Source of the DNA: DASRDB01 sp035652815
GTDB taxonomy: Bacteria > Chloroflexota > Ktedonobacteria > Ktedonobacterales > Ktedonobacteraceae
Direction: 5' to 3'
NCBI GenBank assembly: GCA_035652815.1
Contig: DASRDB010000003.1
Coordinates: forward strand, 1 to 64,000
Length of the DNA: 64,000 bases
Positions 8,297-17,068 of this stretch are shown here, piece after piece. Positions within the stretch are counted from its first letter, which is position 1, and every line of letters begins with the position of its first letter. The notes under the pieces were generated by a model that was given only the letters and a program-made list of their open reading frames with translations, made no database searches and was not told the origin of the DNA. The translations under genes and the position numbers were made by a program.

Positions 8297-9016
8297 TTGA
8301 AACGGCATTCATCAGGCTTCTATCTCGGCATCATCGTCTCACTGGGTGTAGGTTTTGCGCTTCTCGCTGGCGTCTGGCTGGGACTTAGCTCCATCACCGG
8401 ACTTGGTCACATATCAGACGTATATCAAGCAACCAAAACAGGGCCCAACAGCGCCACCCTTCAACTCTCCGCGTATCCAGACTCTCAGGTATGTCACGCT
8501 GACGCTGGAGACCCGCAAATCGATTGGGTATCCTATTGCACAGGCGACAACCGTCCAGCCTCAAACATCGAAGTACCACCAAACAGCGTCATCACGGTTA
8601 TCATTAAGCAGTATGACACGGCCAGTACATTGATCAATGATTACTTCAGTCAGGTACGAGGCACTATCGGTGGTGTTGCGTTCCTCAACGGCAAGCCGTT
8701 CAGCCAGGTTACTGCTGATGCGCCAGGACACACATTCACCATTCAATCCACGCCCAACTCACCCTACCCAATTCTGGTAAGTGTGCCTCTTACTGGAGTC
8801 TCAGACAACGCCCCCAATGCTGTAACCATTAACGGCAATCAGTACCCGAACCCCAACGTCATCTCCTTCCAGTTCCACACGGGACCGGCAGGTGTCACCT
8901 ACATCTGGCACTGCTATGTTCCCTGTGGAAGTGATCGAGGCGTTCCTTATGGCTTTAGCGGTCCAATGGGTACGCTCGGATTTATGGCAGGAACTATAAC
9001 CGTCACAAGTTATTAA
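8297..9016 (+). CDS. Membrane-anchored cupredoxin, first gene of oxidase operon
   Basis: A 239-residue copper-protein-like polypeptide. One N-terminal helix (FYLGIIVSLGVGFALLAGVWL) anchors it outside the membrane. The cupredoxin fold ends with an APGHTFTI histidine strand and the loop WHCYVPCGSDRGVPYG...GPM..GFMAGT. The start is TTG 8297 behind a perfect AAGGAGG six bases away; the in-frame ATG at 8237 has no ribosome site. The CxxxC spacing recalls a CuA site, but Arg and Pro occupy the usual His and Met positions, so the copper site type is uncertain. No cytochrome c is encoded here, so this protein may pass electrons to CoxB (inference). coxB follows 9 nt later. Confidence 0.7.
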   Translation: MKRHSSGFYLGIIVSLGVGFALLAGVWLGLSSITGLGHISDVYQATKTGPNSATLQLSAYPDSQVCHADAGDPQIDWVSYCTGDNRPASNIEVPPNSVITVIIKQYDTASTLINDYFSQVRGTIGGVAFLNGKPFSQVTADAPGHTFTIQSTPNSPYPILVSVPLTGVSDNAPNAVTINGNQYPNPNVISFQFHTGPAGVTYIWHCYVPCGSDRGVPYGFSGPMGTLGFMAGTITVTSY

Positions 9017-9025
9017 GGGGGCAAA

Positions 9026-9805
9026 ATGTCGGAAGCCAATATTGAAGGAAATACCGGCGCTACGCCAGCAGCACGGGAACCAGATCATTTTCGCCGCGCC
9101 GTCACGTACTGGGTAATCCTCTCTATCGTCGGGATCGTGATATGGTCGCTGCTCGCGCCGGTAATTCTCCCCGCGGGCGCAAGTAATCTCGAGGGTATCG
9201 ACGACTTCACCATTATCATCCTGACCGACCTGGCCATACCGGTGGCCATGTTCGTCTTTGTCTTCCTCGTCTACAGCCTGCTCTTCTTCCGCGTCAAGGA
9301 CAGGCCCACCGAGGATGCCATCCCGTTAAAGCCCAGACCTGGACTCCAGATCGGGTTTTTAGGGGTCACCAGCGCGCTGTGTCTCTTTCTGTTCATCTGG
9401 GGCATGGTGGCCTACTACCAGGAAACCTCTGCTGCTCCAACCTCTTCCACGCTGATTGTCAAAGTGACTGCTCAGCAGTGGCTCTGGAGCTTTGAATACC
9501 CCCAGTATGGCATGACCAACCAGAGTCAGACCATTGAGCTGCCGGTCAATCGTCCGGTGCAGTTCATCGTCACCTCGGAAGATGTGTTACACGGCTTCGC
9601 CATTCGTGCTTTTGGAGTACGCGTCGATGCCAACCCGGGGGAAGTAACACAAACACCCGTTGTTACACCCACCCAGGTAGGAAGCTATACGGTGAACTGT
9701 GTGGAACTGTGTGGCCTCTTGCATTCCTTTATGTGGCAAGCAGTGAATGTAGTCAACACGAGTGACTTCAATAACTGGATAGTAAGCCAGGGAGGACACC
9801 CATGA
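9026..9805 (+). CDS. coxB: Cytochrome c oxidase subunit II
   Basis: A 259-residue subunit II of a haem-copper oxidase. Two transmembrane hairpin helices (about residues 26-50 and 67-90, plus a hydrophobic stretch near 112-130) precede an external cupredoxin domain. The dinuclear CuA site is complete: DVLHGF supplies the first histidine and CVELCGLLHSFM supplies C-x3-C-x3-H-x2-M, with the usual Glu between the cysteines. No fused cytochrome c domain is present, in contrast to caa3-type subunits. The 3' end overlaps the coxA start by 4 nt (ATGA), implying coupled translation. Confidence 0.93.
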   Translation: MSEANIEGNTGATPAAREPDHFRRAVTYWVILSIVGIVIWSLLAPVILPAGASNLEGIDDFTIIILTDLAIPVAMFVFVFLVYSLLFFRVKDRPTEDAIPLKPRPGLQIGFLGVTSALCLFLFIWGMVAYYQETSAAPTSSTLIVKVTAQQWLWSFEYPQYGMTNQSQTIELPVNRPVQFIVTSEDVLHGFAIRAFGVRVDANPGEVTQTPVVTPTQVGSYTVNCVELCGLLHSFMWQAVNVVNTSDFNNWIVSQGGHP

Positions 9806-11730
9806 GCGAACAAGCAGTAACCGAAACCACAATCGAAGCCAGGCATCCAAACCTCAGGCAACAGCTTTTCCCGAGCGTGGTTTCCGGTATTATCTGTGGT
9901 GTTGTCGGTGCGGCTGTGCTTGGCATCATTGTGAACCTTGCTACACAGGGTCAGAACCAGGATGCGACCGTTGCCGCGATCTACGTGGGGTGGGCGTTTT
10001 TCTTCTTTGTGGGCATTGGTGCATTCAATGACGTCATCAAATGGGGCTTTGCGCGCCACGAACCTACCCCAGCCGAAGAGTTGGCGCTGGCAGGAAAAGG
10101 TAAGGGACTCTGGCGTTACTTCCAGTGGACAACCGACCACAAAGTGGTTGGAATGCAATACCTGTTTACCACGTTGATCCTCTTCTTCGTTGGCTCGATG
10201 GGAGCCTTCATGATCCGCCTGGAGCAATCCAGGCCGGGGGCAGTCTTCTTTACTCCCTCCACCTACAACACCATCGTGGGCATGCATGGCATTATCATGG
10301 TGGTCGCTGCGGTCATTATGGTAGCTGGCCCGTTCGGCAACTTCGTCGTACCCATCATGGTAGGCGCGCGCGACATGGCCTTTCCCCGGCTCAACGCGCT
10401 GAGCTACTGGCTGCTGTTCGTTGACATACCGATCATCATTACCACCCTCTTCCTGGGCGGCTTCCAGACTGGATGGACGGGCTACGCGCCTCTAGCAGTT
10501 CAGCAATTGACACCCGGCATGCTTGCTTACTGCTTCTTCATCATCATCTTTTCTATATCCACCACCGTGGGCGCTATGAATATCATCACAACGGTATTGG
10601 TGCTGCGTACCAGGGGCATGACCTGGGGAAGGTTACCGATCCTTGTCTGGGGCGTGGTGTTGTCTGTATTGCTCAGCTTGACCGCGTTTCCCACCTTCAT
10701 GATGTCACAGATCATGGTGGTGATGGACCGTGTCTTCCAGACATCTTTCTTCGAAGCCGCTTTCGGTGGCAATAACTGGGTGTACCAGCATCTCTTCTGG
10801 TTCTTTGGGCATCCCGAAGTATATGTGATTCTCCTGCCCTCGCTTGCTATCGCGGCTGAGGTCACGGCAGTGTTTTCCCGCAAGGGCATCTTTGGCCGCC
10901 GCATGTTGATTGGCAGCCTGATAACCATCTGTATTCTGAGCGCGCTTGTGTGGGGACACCATCTGTACTTTAGTGGCTCCAACAATGCGCTGGATGCTCC
11001 GTTCATGCTCGATACCGAACTGATCTCGATTCCCACCGGGTTCTTCTTCCTGGCAATGATCGGGACGTTCTGGCGCGGCAAAATCTGGGTGACAGTACCC
11101 ATACTGTTTGTGGTGGCCGTGCTGGTCAACTTCGTCGTCGGTGGAATAACAGGCATCTACCTGGCAGACCTGCCAACCGATGAAATTTTACACGGCGGCA
11201 TGTTCGTCACCGCGCACTTCCATTTCACGCTGGTGGGCGCAGGGGTGTTCGGCTTTTTCGCTGGCTTCTACTACTGGTTCCCCAAAATGGTCGGCAAACG
11301 GCTTGACCCCTTCCTGAGCCAGTTGCATTTCTGGCTGTTTGAAGTCGGCTTCCTGGGAACCTTCATCTCCCTGTTCTACGCGGGTCTGATCGGCGAACCG
11401 CGCTGGTCGGCGAATATTGCTCCGCCTTTCGCGGTGCCCAATACCATCGCCAGCCTGTTTGCCATCCTGATCGCTGCCTCAGTGTTTGTTGCGGTCTACA
11501 ACGTGATTATCACGCTGCGCAGCGGTGAGGCTGCCGAGGCCAACGAATGGGGCGGCAAAACCCTCGAGTGGGCAGTGCCCACACCTGTCCCGCTGGAGAA
11601 TTTTGAGGGAGAGCTACCCGTTGTGACCTCGACTCCCTACGACTATGGGACACCCGAGGCACATCCCTCTGACGCCGAGGGCGGCCTGCTGGAAACGCCT
11701 TTACAGACACAAGTACAGCCAGAAAGTTGA
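9802..11730 (+). CDS. coxA: Cytochrome c oxidase subunit I, extended N-terminus
   Basis: A 642-residue catalytic subunit. An unusual N-terminal part of about 105 residues has two helices and a cytoplasmic linker. The core begins at FQWTTDHKVVGMQYL. Metal ligands are present: MHGIIMVV (low-spin haem), GHPEVYV with the His-Tyr pair and D-pathway Glu, GHHLYFSG (CuB) and AHFHFTLVGAG (both haem histidines). The D-pathway entry Asp is kept (GARDMAFPRLN). Three usually conserved positions differ: IPTGFFF replaces PTG(I/V)KVF (no K-pathway Lys), HGGMF replaces HDTYF, and GEPRWS replaces the MPRRY double arginine. It is translated together with coxB and followed by coxC. Confidence 0.93.
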   Translation: MSEQAVTETTIEARHPNLRQQLFPSVVSGIICGVVGAAVLGIIVNLATQGQNQDATVAAIYVGWAFFFFVGIGAFNDVIKWGFARHEPTPAEELALAGKGKGLWRYFQWTTDHKVVGMQYLFTTLILFFVGSMGAFMIRLEQSRPGAVFFTPSTYNTIVGMHGIIMVVAAVIMVAGPFGNFVVPIMVGARDMAFPRLNALSYWLLFVDIPIIITTLFLGGFQTGWTGYAPLAVQQLTPGMLAYCFFIIIFSISTTVGAMNIITTVLVLRTRGMTWGRLPILVWGVVLSVLLSLTAFPTFMMSQIMVVMDRVFQTSFFEAAFGGNNWVYQHLFWFFGHPEVYVILLPSLAIAAEVTAVFSRKGIFGRRMLIGSLITICILSALVWGHHLYFSGSNNALDAPFMLDTELISIPTGFFFLAMIGTFWRGKIWVTVPILFVVAVLVNFVVGGITGIYLADLPTDEILHGGMFVTAHFHFTLVGAGVFGFFAGFYYWFPKMVGKRLDPFLSQLHFWLFEVGFLGTFISLFYAGLIGEPRWSANIAPPFAVPNTIASLFAILIAASVFVAVYNVIITLRSGEAAEANEWGGKTLEWAVPTPVPLENFEGELPVVTSTPYDYGTPEAHPSDAEGGLLETPLQTQVQPES

Positions 11731-11748
11731 TAGAACTGGAGAAGAGTT

Positions 11749-12345
11749 ATGATGGTGACTCACGAGGAGCATGTCCACGAGCTTGAGCCCCATATTCGAG
11801 TTGGGAGAGCGCGAGCGGCGGTGATCATGTTCATTGTGTCGGATGTTTTGTCGGTCTTCGCCATCCTCGCTGGGGGTGGCTACCTTAATGCGCTCAATAC
11901 CGAGAACCAGTTCAAGATCGCGGGGGATCATCCCCCCGCCCTCCTACCAGGCATTCTGGTAGCTGTGGCCCTGGTGCTGAGCGGCCTCACCTATTATGCA
12001 TGGGAAAGAGGTGTGCGCAGGAACAATGGGAATGGTCAATCGGTATTTTACATGCTTGCCCTGATATTGATGGTGCTGGCGCTGGTAGGTCAAACCTGGG
12101 TAGAGTTGAGCCTGGGATATACCAGCACCCCGTTCCATGCCTACGAAAGCGTTTTGATGCTCGCCACCTGGTTTACCTGGGTCCACTTCCTGCTGACCAT
12201 CATTGTCGGCTTACTTGTTCTGGGCCGGATCTTTCGCGGGAGATTGGTGGGGCAGTTCAGTTTCATTGCCGAAGTGACGGGCTACTGGTGGTACTACACG
12301 ATTCTGGCCAGCCTGTTTTTATGGCTGTTCACCTTGATTCTTTAG
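11749..12345 (+). CDS. coxC: Cytochrome c oxidase subunit III
   Basis: A 198-residue polytopic membrane protein with five helices, the short form of subunit III. Recognisable features are AAVIMFIVSDVLSVFAILAGGGYL near the start, ALVGQTWVEL, TWVHFLLTIIVGL and the end TGYWWYYTILASLFLWLFTLIL, corresponding to the family's YWHFVDxxW helix. GGAGAAGAG precedes ATG 11749 (a second ATG follows at 11752). Subunit III stabilises proton uptake by subunit I. It sits 18 nt after coxA and 27 nt before ctaG. Confidence 0.85.
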   Translation: MMVTHEEHVHELEPHIRVGRARAAVIMFIVSDVLSVFAILAGGGYLNALNTENQFKIAGDHPPALLPGILVAVALVLSGLTYYAWERGVRRNNGNGQSVFYMLALILMVLALVGQTWVELSLGYTSTPFHAYESVLMLATWFTWVHFLLTIIVGLLVLGRIFRGRLVGQFSFIAEVTGYWWYYTILASLFLWLFTLIL

Positions 12346-12372
12346 AGCAGACTGGTAAATGGAGGTACAGCA

Positions 12373-13353
12373 ATGAGCATCTGGGTTGATGCAAATGGAT
12401 GGCCCATCCCGCCCTCTGTGCTGCTCGGATGCCTGGTCGCTGAATTGCTGTACTTCCGTGGATGGCAGGCACTCGTCTCGATACATGCGCAGACTGCCAA
12501 CCTCGCCAGGAAACAGCAATCTCCTGGCGACCAGGCAGAGCGCGAGGAACAAGCAAAAAAGGCTGCCAGTACTCCCTCAGAATCGATCTCTGTTGGAAGT
12601 TATCGGTGGGATAGCTGGAACTGGCGCGCTGGCTACTTCCTGGGAGCCGTATTCATCGCGCTGATCGGGGATTCCGCACCCATTGACATCCTCTCCGCCC
12701 GCTACTTCTGGGTGCACATGATCCAGCATCTGCTCCTGCTCGTAGTGATGGCCCCGCTCCTTGTGGCAGCAGCGCCGCTCCAACCCTTATGGCTAGGTTT
12801 ACCGGGATGGGGGCGCAGGCTGCTTCTGGCCCTGGCAAGGCCTCCACTCAAGCGCGCAGCTCTGCATGTAGGACACTGGTTGCGGCAACCCGTCATCTCC
12901 TGCGCTATCTTGATTGCCGGAACCTGGATCTGGCACTGGCCCGTCCTGTACGACCTGGCCCTGAGAAATGAAACCATCCACGATTGGTGCGAGCATCTGA
13001 CGTTTCTTGCCGTGAGCGTTCTCTTCTGGACACAGATAATCCCATCGCCACTGCTGCGCCCTCGCTTGAGTTACTTCGGGCAATTAGCATGTCTGGGAGT
13101 CGCGATCGTACAGAATGTGGTGCTGGCGATGCTGCTTGGATTTGCGCAGGCTCCCCTTTATGCGCCTTACGCACACCTTGCCGCTGTATCAGGTGGGTTC
13201 CCAGCCATCCTGGATCAACAGCTTGGTGCGGGTATCATGTGGACTTTCGGTGACGTTCCATTCATTATTGCTATCGCAGTTCTCTTCCAGAAGTGGTTCG
13301 CTCTGCAGTTTGATGACTCAAAAATCGCGGTACATCACGATGCTGGAAGATAA
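12373..13353 (+). CDS. ctaG: CtaG-type oxidase assembly membrane protein
   Basis: A 326-residue multi-spanning protein of the caa3_CtaG family, needed for copper insertion or assembly of haem-copper oxidases. After a cytoplasmic first loop of about 70 residues come helices containing family signatures: HMIQHLLLLVVMAPLLV, WIWHWPVLYDLALRN, HDWCEHLTFLAVSVLFW and the last GIMWTFGDVPF. Conserved histidines cluster in these motifs. GGAGGT lies directly before the ATG. The family is distinct from the Cox11-type CtaG of proteobacteria. Confidence 0.9.
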   Translation: MSIWVDANGWPIPPSVLLGCLVAELLYFRGWQALVSIHAQTANLARKQQSPGDQAEREEQAKKAASTPSESISVGSYRWDSWNWRAGYFLGAVFIALIGDSAPIDILSARYFWVHMIQHLLLLVVMAPLLVAAAPLQPLWLGLPGWGRRLLLALARPPLKRAALHVGHWLRQPVISCAILIAGTWIWHWPVLYDLALRNETIHDWCEHLTFLAVSVLFWTQIIPSPLLRPRLSYFGQLACLGVAIVQNVVLAMLLGFAQAPLYAPYAHLAAVSGGFPAILDQQLGAGIMWTFGDVPFIIAIAVLFQKWFALQFDDSKIAVHHDAGR

Positions 13354-13408
13354 ACGCTAAAAAGTTGCAAGTCGCATTCAAAAACCAATTCCCGGAAAGG
13401 AAACGGTC

Positions 13409-14086
13409 ATGCGTCGTCCAGATCATATCCATATTTTGGTCATGGTCGCCTTTATTATCTCATCATTTCTTGTGATCGCAGTGGCGGCTTTCTGGGGAAC
13501 CCGGCTGCTCGTATCCCGACAGAACCAGCCAATCGCGCAGCCTACCGACCTCGGCATCGCGGGCTTTCCCATGTCTGGCAATCCCGCGCCCGATTTTCGG
13601 CTCACTGACCAGTTCGGCCACGTCGTCACGTTGTCGTCCCTGCGCGGCCAGGAGATTGTCCTCGCCTTCATCGACTCGCGATGTACCAGTATCTGCCCCC
13701 TGACCGCGAAAATTATGTATGATGCAAAGGCCGAACTAGGAACAGCCGCCTCGACAAAAGTGGCGCTGGTCGCTATTAACGCTAATCCCTCGGCGACCAG
13801 CGTTACAGCGGTGCAGGACTGGTCGATCAACCATGGTATGCTGCACCAGTGGCTCTTTCTTACCGGCTCTGCTGAGCAACTACAGGCAGTCTATCGCTCC
13901 TATCAGATCTATGATCAGGTTGGTTCTAATGGACAGGTGATCCACGACCCGGCCATGCTCATCATCGATGCCCAGGGACACGAAAGACTTTATTTCGAAA
14001 CGCTCGACTCCAATAACCCGGATGACATTCATAGTCAGGAGATCGGGCTGGTGGCTGGCATGCGGCAATGGCTGCCTGCATCATAA
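13409..14086 (+). CDS. Sco1/SenC copper chaperone
   Basis: A 225-residue membrane-anchored thioredoxin-fold chaperone that delivers copper to the CuA site of CoxB. It has an N-terminal anchor (ILVMVAFIISSFLVIAVAAF), the domain entry GNPAPDFRLTDQFGHVVTLSSL, the metal-binding motif SRCTSICPLT (CxxxCP) and the partner histidine in VIHDPAMLIIDAQG. All three copper ligands are therefore present. GGAAAGGAAA precedes the ATG. Its place between ctaG and ctaA-ctaB agrees with oxidase maturation. Confidence 0.9.
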   Translation: MRRPDHIHILVMVAFIISSFLVIAVAAFWGTRLLVSRQNQPIAQPTDLGIAGFPMSGNPAPDFRLTDQFGHVVTLSSLRGQEIVLAFIDSRCTSICPLTAKIMYDAKAELGTAASTKVALVAINANPSATSVTAVQDWSINHGMLHQWLFLTGSAEQLQAVYRSYQIYDQVGSNGQVIHDPAMLIIDAQGHERLYFETLDSNNPDDIHSQEIGLVAGMRQWLPAS

Positions 14087-14151
14087 TACATATGTATTTA
14101 TTCATCATCGTTCAGCTTCCTGCCTGAAAAGCGCTGGACAGGAGTTCTTGT

Positions 14152-15963
14152 ATGACATTCATTCGTCGTGTTGCGTGGTTAGCAACGTTTGTCACCTATT
14201 TTCTCATTACCCTTGGCGGCACAGTTCTCGCCACCGACTCAGGTCTGAGCTGCCCTGATTGGCCTTTTTGCTACGGGCAGGCTTATTACGCGGGAACTTA
14301 CCACGTCTTTCTAGAGCAATTCCACCGCTTCACTGCCGCCACGGTCAGTATCCTGATTGTGCTGCTGTTGATCGGCATCGTCGCCTGGGCGCGCAAAGAC
14401 CGGGCACTCTTGACACTGGCAATTATCGCTCCCATTCTCCTGGCTATTCAGATCGTCCTGGGTGGATTAACCGTTCTGTGGAAGTTGCCGCCGCAGATCA
14501 TTACGGCGCACCTGGGAACGGCGCTGGCAATCTTCGCCATCGTCATCACCATCGCGGTGCTGAGCAAGGCTCCAACGCAGCGAAGTCGAGAGCATCCCGC
14601 GAAGACGCGCAAATTCGCCCAACTGGCGGTCTCCAATGCCCTGCTCGTCTACATCCTGATGCTGCTCGGTTCGTATGTCACTGGCAGCAGCGCCGCGCTG
14701 GCCTGTCCCGGCTGGCCGCTCTGCACACCAGCATCCTGGGCCATCAGCAACCATCTCGCGGACATCAACATCCTGCATCGCATCTTTGCCGTTTTCGTCG
14801 GTCTGGTTATGCTCTGGACGGTCGTTTCCACGCTTCGCCGCTGGCGAATCGCGCGCGCGCAGGCCATCGTCGGATTGATAGGCGGCGTTCTCTACATCAT
14901 TCAGACCATTGTCGGCGGCCTGATCGTCATGCTTCAGAAACCGGCCTTTGCAGCGGGTCTGCACCTTGCCCTCGCAACCGCCGTCTGGGGCACGCTGGTG
15001 CTACTGGCAGCTATGGCCACCAATCAACTGCGAGCCGCCCCCGAAGCACAAGAGATCGAGCAAATGGAGCAGGCCGAGGCGAAAAAAGAGGTCAGCCTCG
15101 TTCGCCAGACCATCTCCAACTATGTTGATCTGATGAAGCCACACGTGACAGTGCTACTGCTCGGTGTAACGGCAGCCGCCATGTCTATTGCTCGCCAGGG
15201 CCTGCCCCCGCCTGGTCTCACCATAGCGACCCTGCTTGGCGGCGCGATGGCGGCAGGCAGTGCCAACTGCATCAACTGCTATATCGACCGCGACATCGAC
15301 CAGATCATGGGGCGCACGCAGCGTCGTTCGCTGCCCTCGGGTCGCGTCGAACCCCAACAGGCGCTAATTTTCGGCATCATTCTGGGTGTCGCCTCCTTCT
15401 TTGTTTTCCTGGCCTTCGTCAACCTGCTGAGCGGAGTGCTGGCCTGTTCCGCCATCCTGTTCTACGTCTTCGTCTACACGCTTGGTCTCAAGCGCACGAC
15501 GACGCAGAATATCGTCATTGGCGGCGCTGCCGGTGCCGTCCCGGTGCTGGTTGGCTGGGCCGCAATCACCAACAGCCTGAGTTTACCGGCGATCTGGATG
15601 TTCGCGATCATCTTCTTCTGGACGCCCCCGCATTTCTGGGCGCTCTCACTGCTCATCCAGAAAGATTATGAAAAGGCAGGCATCCCCATGCTCCCAGTGG
15701 TCAAAGGCGAGACGGAAACGCGGCGGCAAATCCTGCTCTACTCCGTCCTCGTGCTGGCAATCACCCTTGTCCTCTTCGTGATGGGCACGATGGGCTACTT
15801 CTACCTGGTAGGCGCTCTGCTCCTGGGCGGCGGCCTGGTCTACCTCGCAATTCGCCTCTGGCGCGAACAATCCAAAAAGTGGGCGCGCACCCTCTTCTGG
15901 TACTCCAATATGTACCTCGCAGCCATCTTCGCGCTCATGGTGCTGGACCGGGTAATTCATTAG
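14152..15963 (+). CDS. CtaA-CtaB fusion: haem A synthase / haem O synthase
   Basis: A 603-residue fusion that combines both steps from haem B to haem A. Residues 1-290 are a CtaA/Cox15 unit with eight helices, two external cysteine pairs (SCPDWPFC and ACPGWPLC) and the four haem-region histidines (EQFHRFT, TAHLGTA, NILHRIF, GLHLALA). A charged linker (about 292-320, QEIEQMEQAEAKKE) leads into a CtaB/Cox10 prenyltransferase. It carries NCYIDRDIDQIMGRTQRRSLPSGR-type Asp motifs and YTLGLKRTTTQN. CtaB makes haem O, CtaA oxidises it; fusion could channel the intermediate. It is the last gene of the operon and is followed by a terminator. Confidence 0.93.
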   Translation: MTFIRRVAWLATFVTYFLITLGGTVLATDSGLSCPDWPFCYGQAYYAGTYHVFLEQFHRFTAATVSILIVLLLIGIVAWARKDRALLTLAIIAPILLAIQIVLGGLTVLWKLPPQIITAHLGTALAIFAIVITIAVLSKAPTQRSREHPAKTRKFAQLAVSNALLVYILMLLGSYVTGSSAALACPGWPLCTPASWAISNHLADINILHRIFAVFVGLVMLWTVVSTLRRWRIARAQAIVGLIGGVLYIIQTIVGGLIVMLQKPAFAAGLHLALATAVWGTLVLLAAMATNQLRAAPEAQEIEQMEQAEAKKEVSLVRQTISNYVDLMKPHVTVLLLGVTAAAMSIARQGLPPPGLTIATLLGGAMAAGSANCINCYIDRDIDQIMGRTQRRSLPSGRVEPQQALIFGIILGVASFFVFLAFVNLLSGVLACSAILFYVFVYTLGLKRTTTQNIVIGGAAGAVPVLVGWAAITNSLSLPAIWMFAIIFFWTPPHFWALSLLIQKDYEKAGIPMLPVVKGETETRRQILLYSVLVLAITLVLFVMGTMGYFYLVGALLLGGGLVYLAIRLWREQSKKWARTLFWYSNMYLAAIFALMVLDRVIH

Positions 15964-15981
15964 GATAGCTCCAGGCCATTC

Positions 15982-16024
15982 AAAGAGAGACGGCAGCTTG
16001 CTGAGCTGCCGCCTCTCTTTTTCT
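15982..16024 (+). terminator. Terminator of the oxidase operon
   Basis: Outer stem AAAGAGAG / CTCTCTTT around an inner GGCAGCTTGCTGAGCTGCC hairpin, then TTTTT. It closes the seven-gene operon; the stem may also serve the convergent gene at 16056. Confidence 0.85.
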
Positions 16025-16055
16025 GAACACGTCGGGTAGATGTTAGCCTGCCCTG

Positions 16056-16757
16056 TTACTCAACAATTTGCGACTGATACACAATATGCGGGAAACCATC
16101 ATTGCAGTCTACGATATACCTTGCTACTACATCGTTTGTATAGGTTGTTCCTGCAACAGTACGATACCCCCGCGCAGCATTCTTGCGACTTGTGGACATT
16201 TTGCCAGGTGGGATACTGTATATAATCTTCCCGGTATATTGACGCTCACGCTCCTTGATGGTCACTATTTTGCCCTGGTGATACTCTCCCTCATAAAGTG
16301 GACCGAAGAGTTGGGCGAGCTGCTGCCCATCATTTCCATCAAATTGGTACGGTTCATACACCCGCTGCCCATTTCTCATGATTTCAAGAACAGGGATGCG
16401 CTCATCCGTCTCAAGAGTGATAACCCAGAGGCTCAAAAACGCTTGCGGCTTTACCACCTCGACCGGACTCCACATCACGGCCTTGAGACTTGACCCGGCG
16501 TGAAAGGTTTCGAGGGCCGCGTGGGCGAACAACTTCATCTGAATCAAGCGTAGAAGATCTTCACTCTCGCGCTGTCCAAGGTCGAGCAGAGGAGCAATCT
16601 CAACCGTATTCACTTTCACCACTGTCCACAGGCCGAGTTCTTGCCACTCAATTGGATCAAGCTCGATTTGAAATTGTTGGCAAACCGCTGCAATCCGCAT
16701 GGCTTTCTGGTATGCCTCTTGTTGCTCATCAGCGATATTTCGGCGCGAGTAGACCAT
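16056..16757 (-). CDS. Hypothetical protein
   Basis: I do not recognise this 233-residue protein. It is soluble and mixed alpha/beta, with no signal peptide or membrane segment and no obvious catalytic motif. The C-terminal half is rich in beta strands (KIVTIKERERQYTGKIIYSIPPGK) and ends in aromatic and charged residues. The start ATG 16757 is preceded by GAGGAG nine bases away; the frame extends to an ATG at 16817 without a ribosome site, so up to 20 further residues are possible. It follows rpsU on the same strand and converges on the oxidase operon. Confidence 0.6.
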   Translation of the reverse strand: MVYSRRNIADEQQEAYQKAMRIAAVCQQFQIELDPIEWQELGLWTVVKVNTVEIAPLLDLGQRESEDLLRLIQMKLFAHAALETFHAGSSLKAVMWSPVEVVKPQAFLSLWVITLETDERIPVLEIMRNGQRVYEPYQFDGNDGQQLAQLFGPLYEGEYHQGKIVTIKERERQYTGKIIYSIPPGKMSTSRKNAARGYRTVAGTTYTNDVVARYIVDCNDGFPHIVYQSQIVE

Positions 16758-16879
16758 GATGCGTAACTCCTCAGAGGCAGATACAAGGGCTGCTCTCTTC
16801 CCGGCTAACCATTCCATGAGACGTTACACATGAAGAGAACGTCTCTTCATCAGCATTACAGGATAGGGGTATCTCCCCA

Positions 16880-17068
16880 TTACCGAGAGCGGCGGCGTCT
16901 CCGGCGCTGGGCCTCGGCTTTGCGTTTGCGCCGGGCTTGTGGGCTTTCGTAATGTCTGCGCCGTCGTGCTTCCGCGAGGATACCAGCTTCCTGCACCTTT
17001 CGCTGGAACCGCTTCAGTACCCAATCAAAGGAATCACCTGGCCTCACCACAATCTCTGTCATATACAT
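16880..17068 (-). CDS. rpsU: 30S ribosomal protein S21
   Basis: A 62-residue, very basic protein. It opens MTEIVVRPGDSFDWVLKRF and has the S21 pattern QRKVQEAGILAEARRRRHYE.P...RKRK, ending in a run of arginines. S21 binds the small-subunit platform and acts in translation initiation. The ATG used overlaps the last base of the preceding gene's TAA (TAATG), so the two genes are probably translationally coupled; a second ATG six bases later gives the more canonical MTEIVV start. Confidence 0.9.
   Translation of the reverse strand: MYMTEIVVRPGDSFDWVLKRFQRKVQEAGILAEARRRRHYESPQARRKRKAEAQRRRRRRSR

Noticed and set aside
14259..15128. 289-codon plus-strand frame within the CtaA-CtaB gene
   Set aside because: Alternate frame of a gene with clear CtaA motifs; composition Arg/His/Ser-rich like other shadows.
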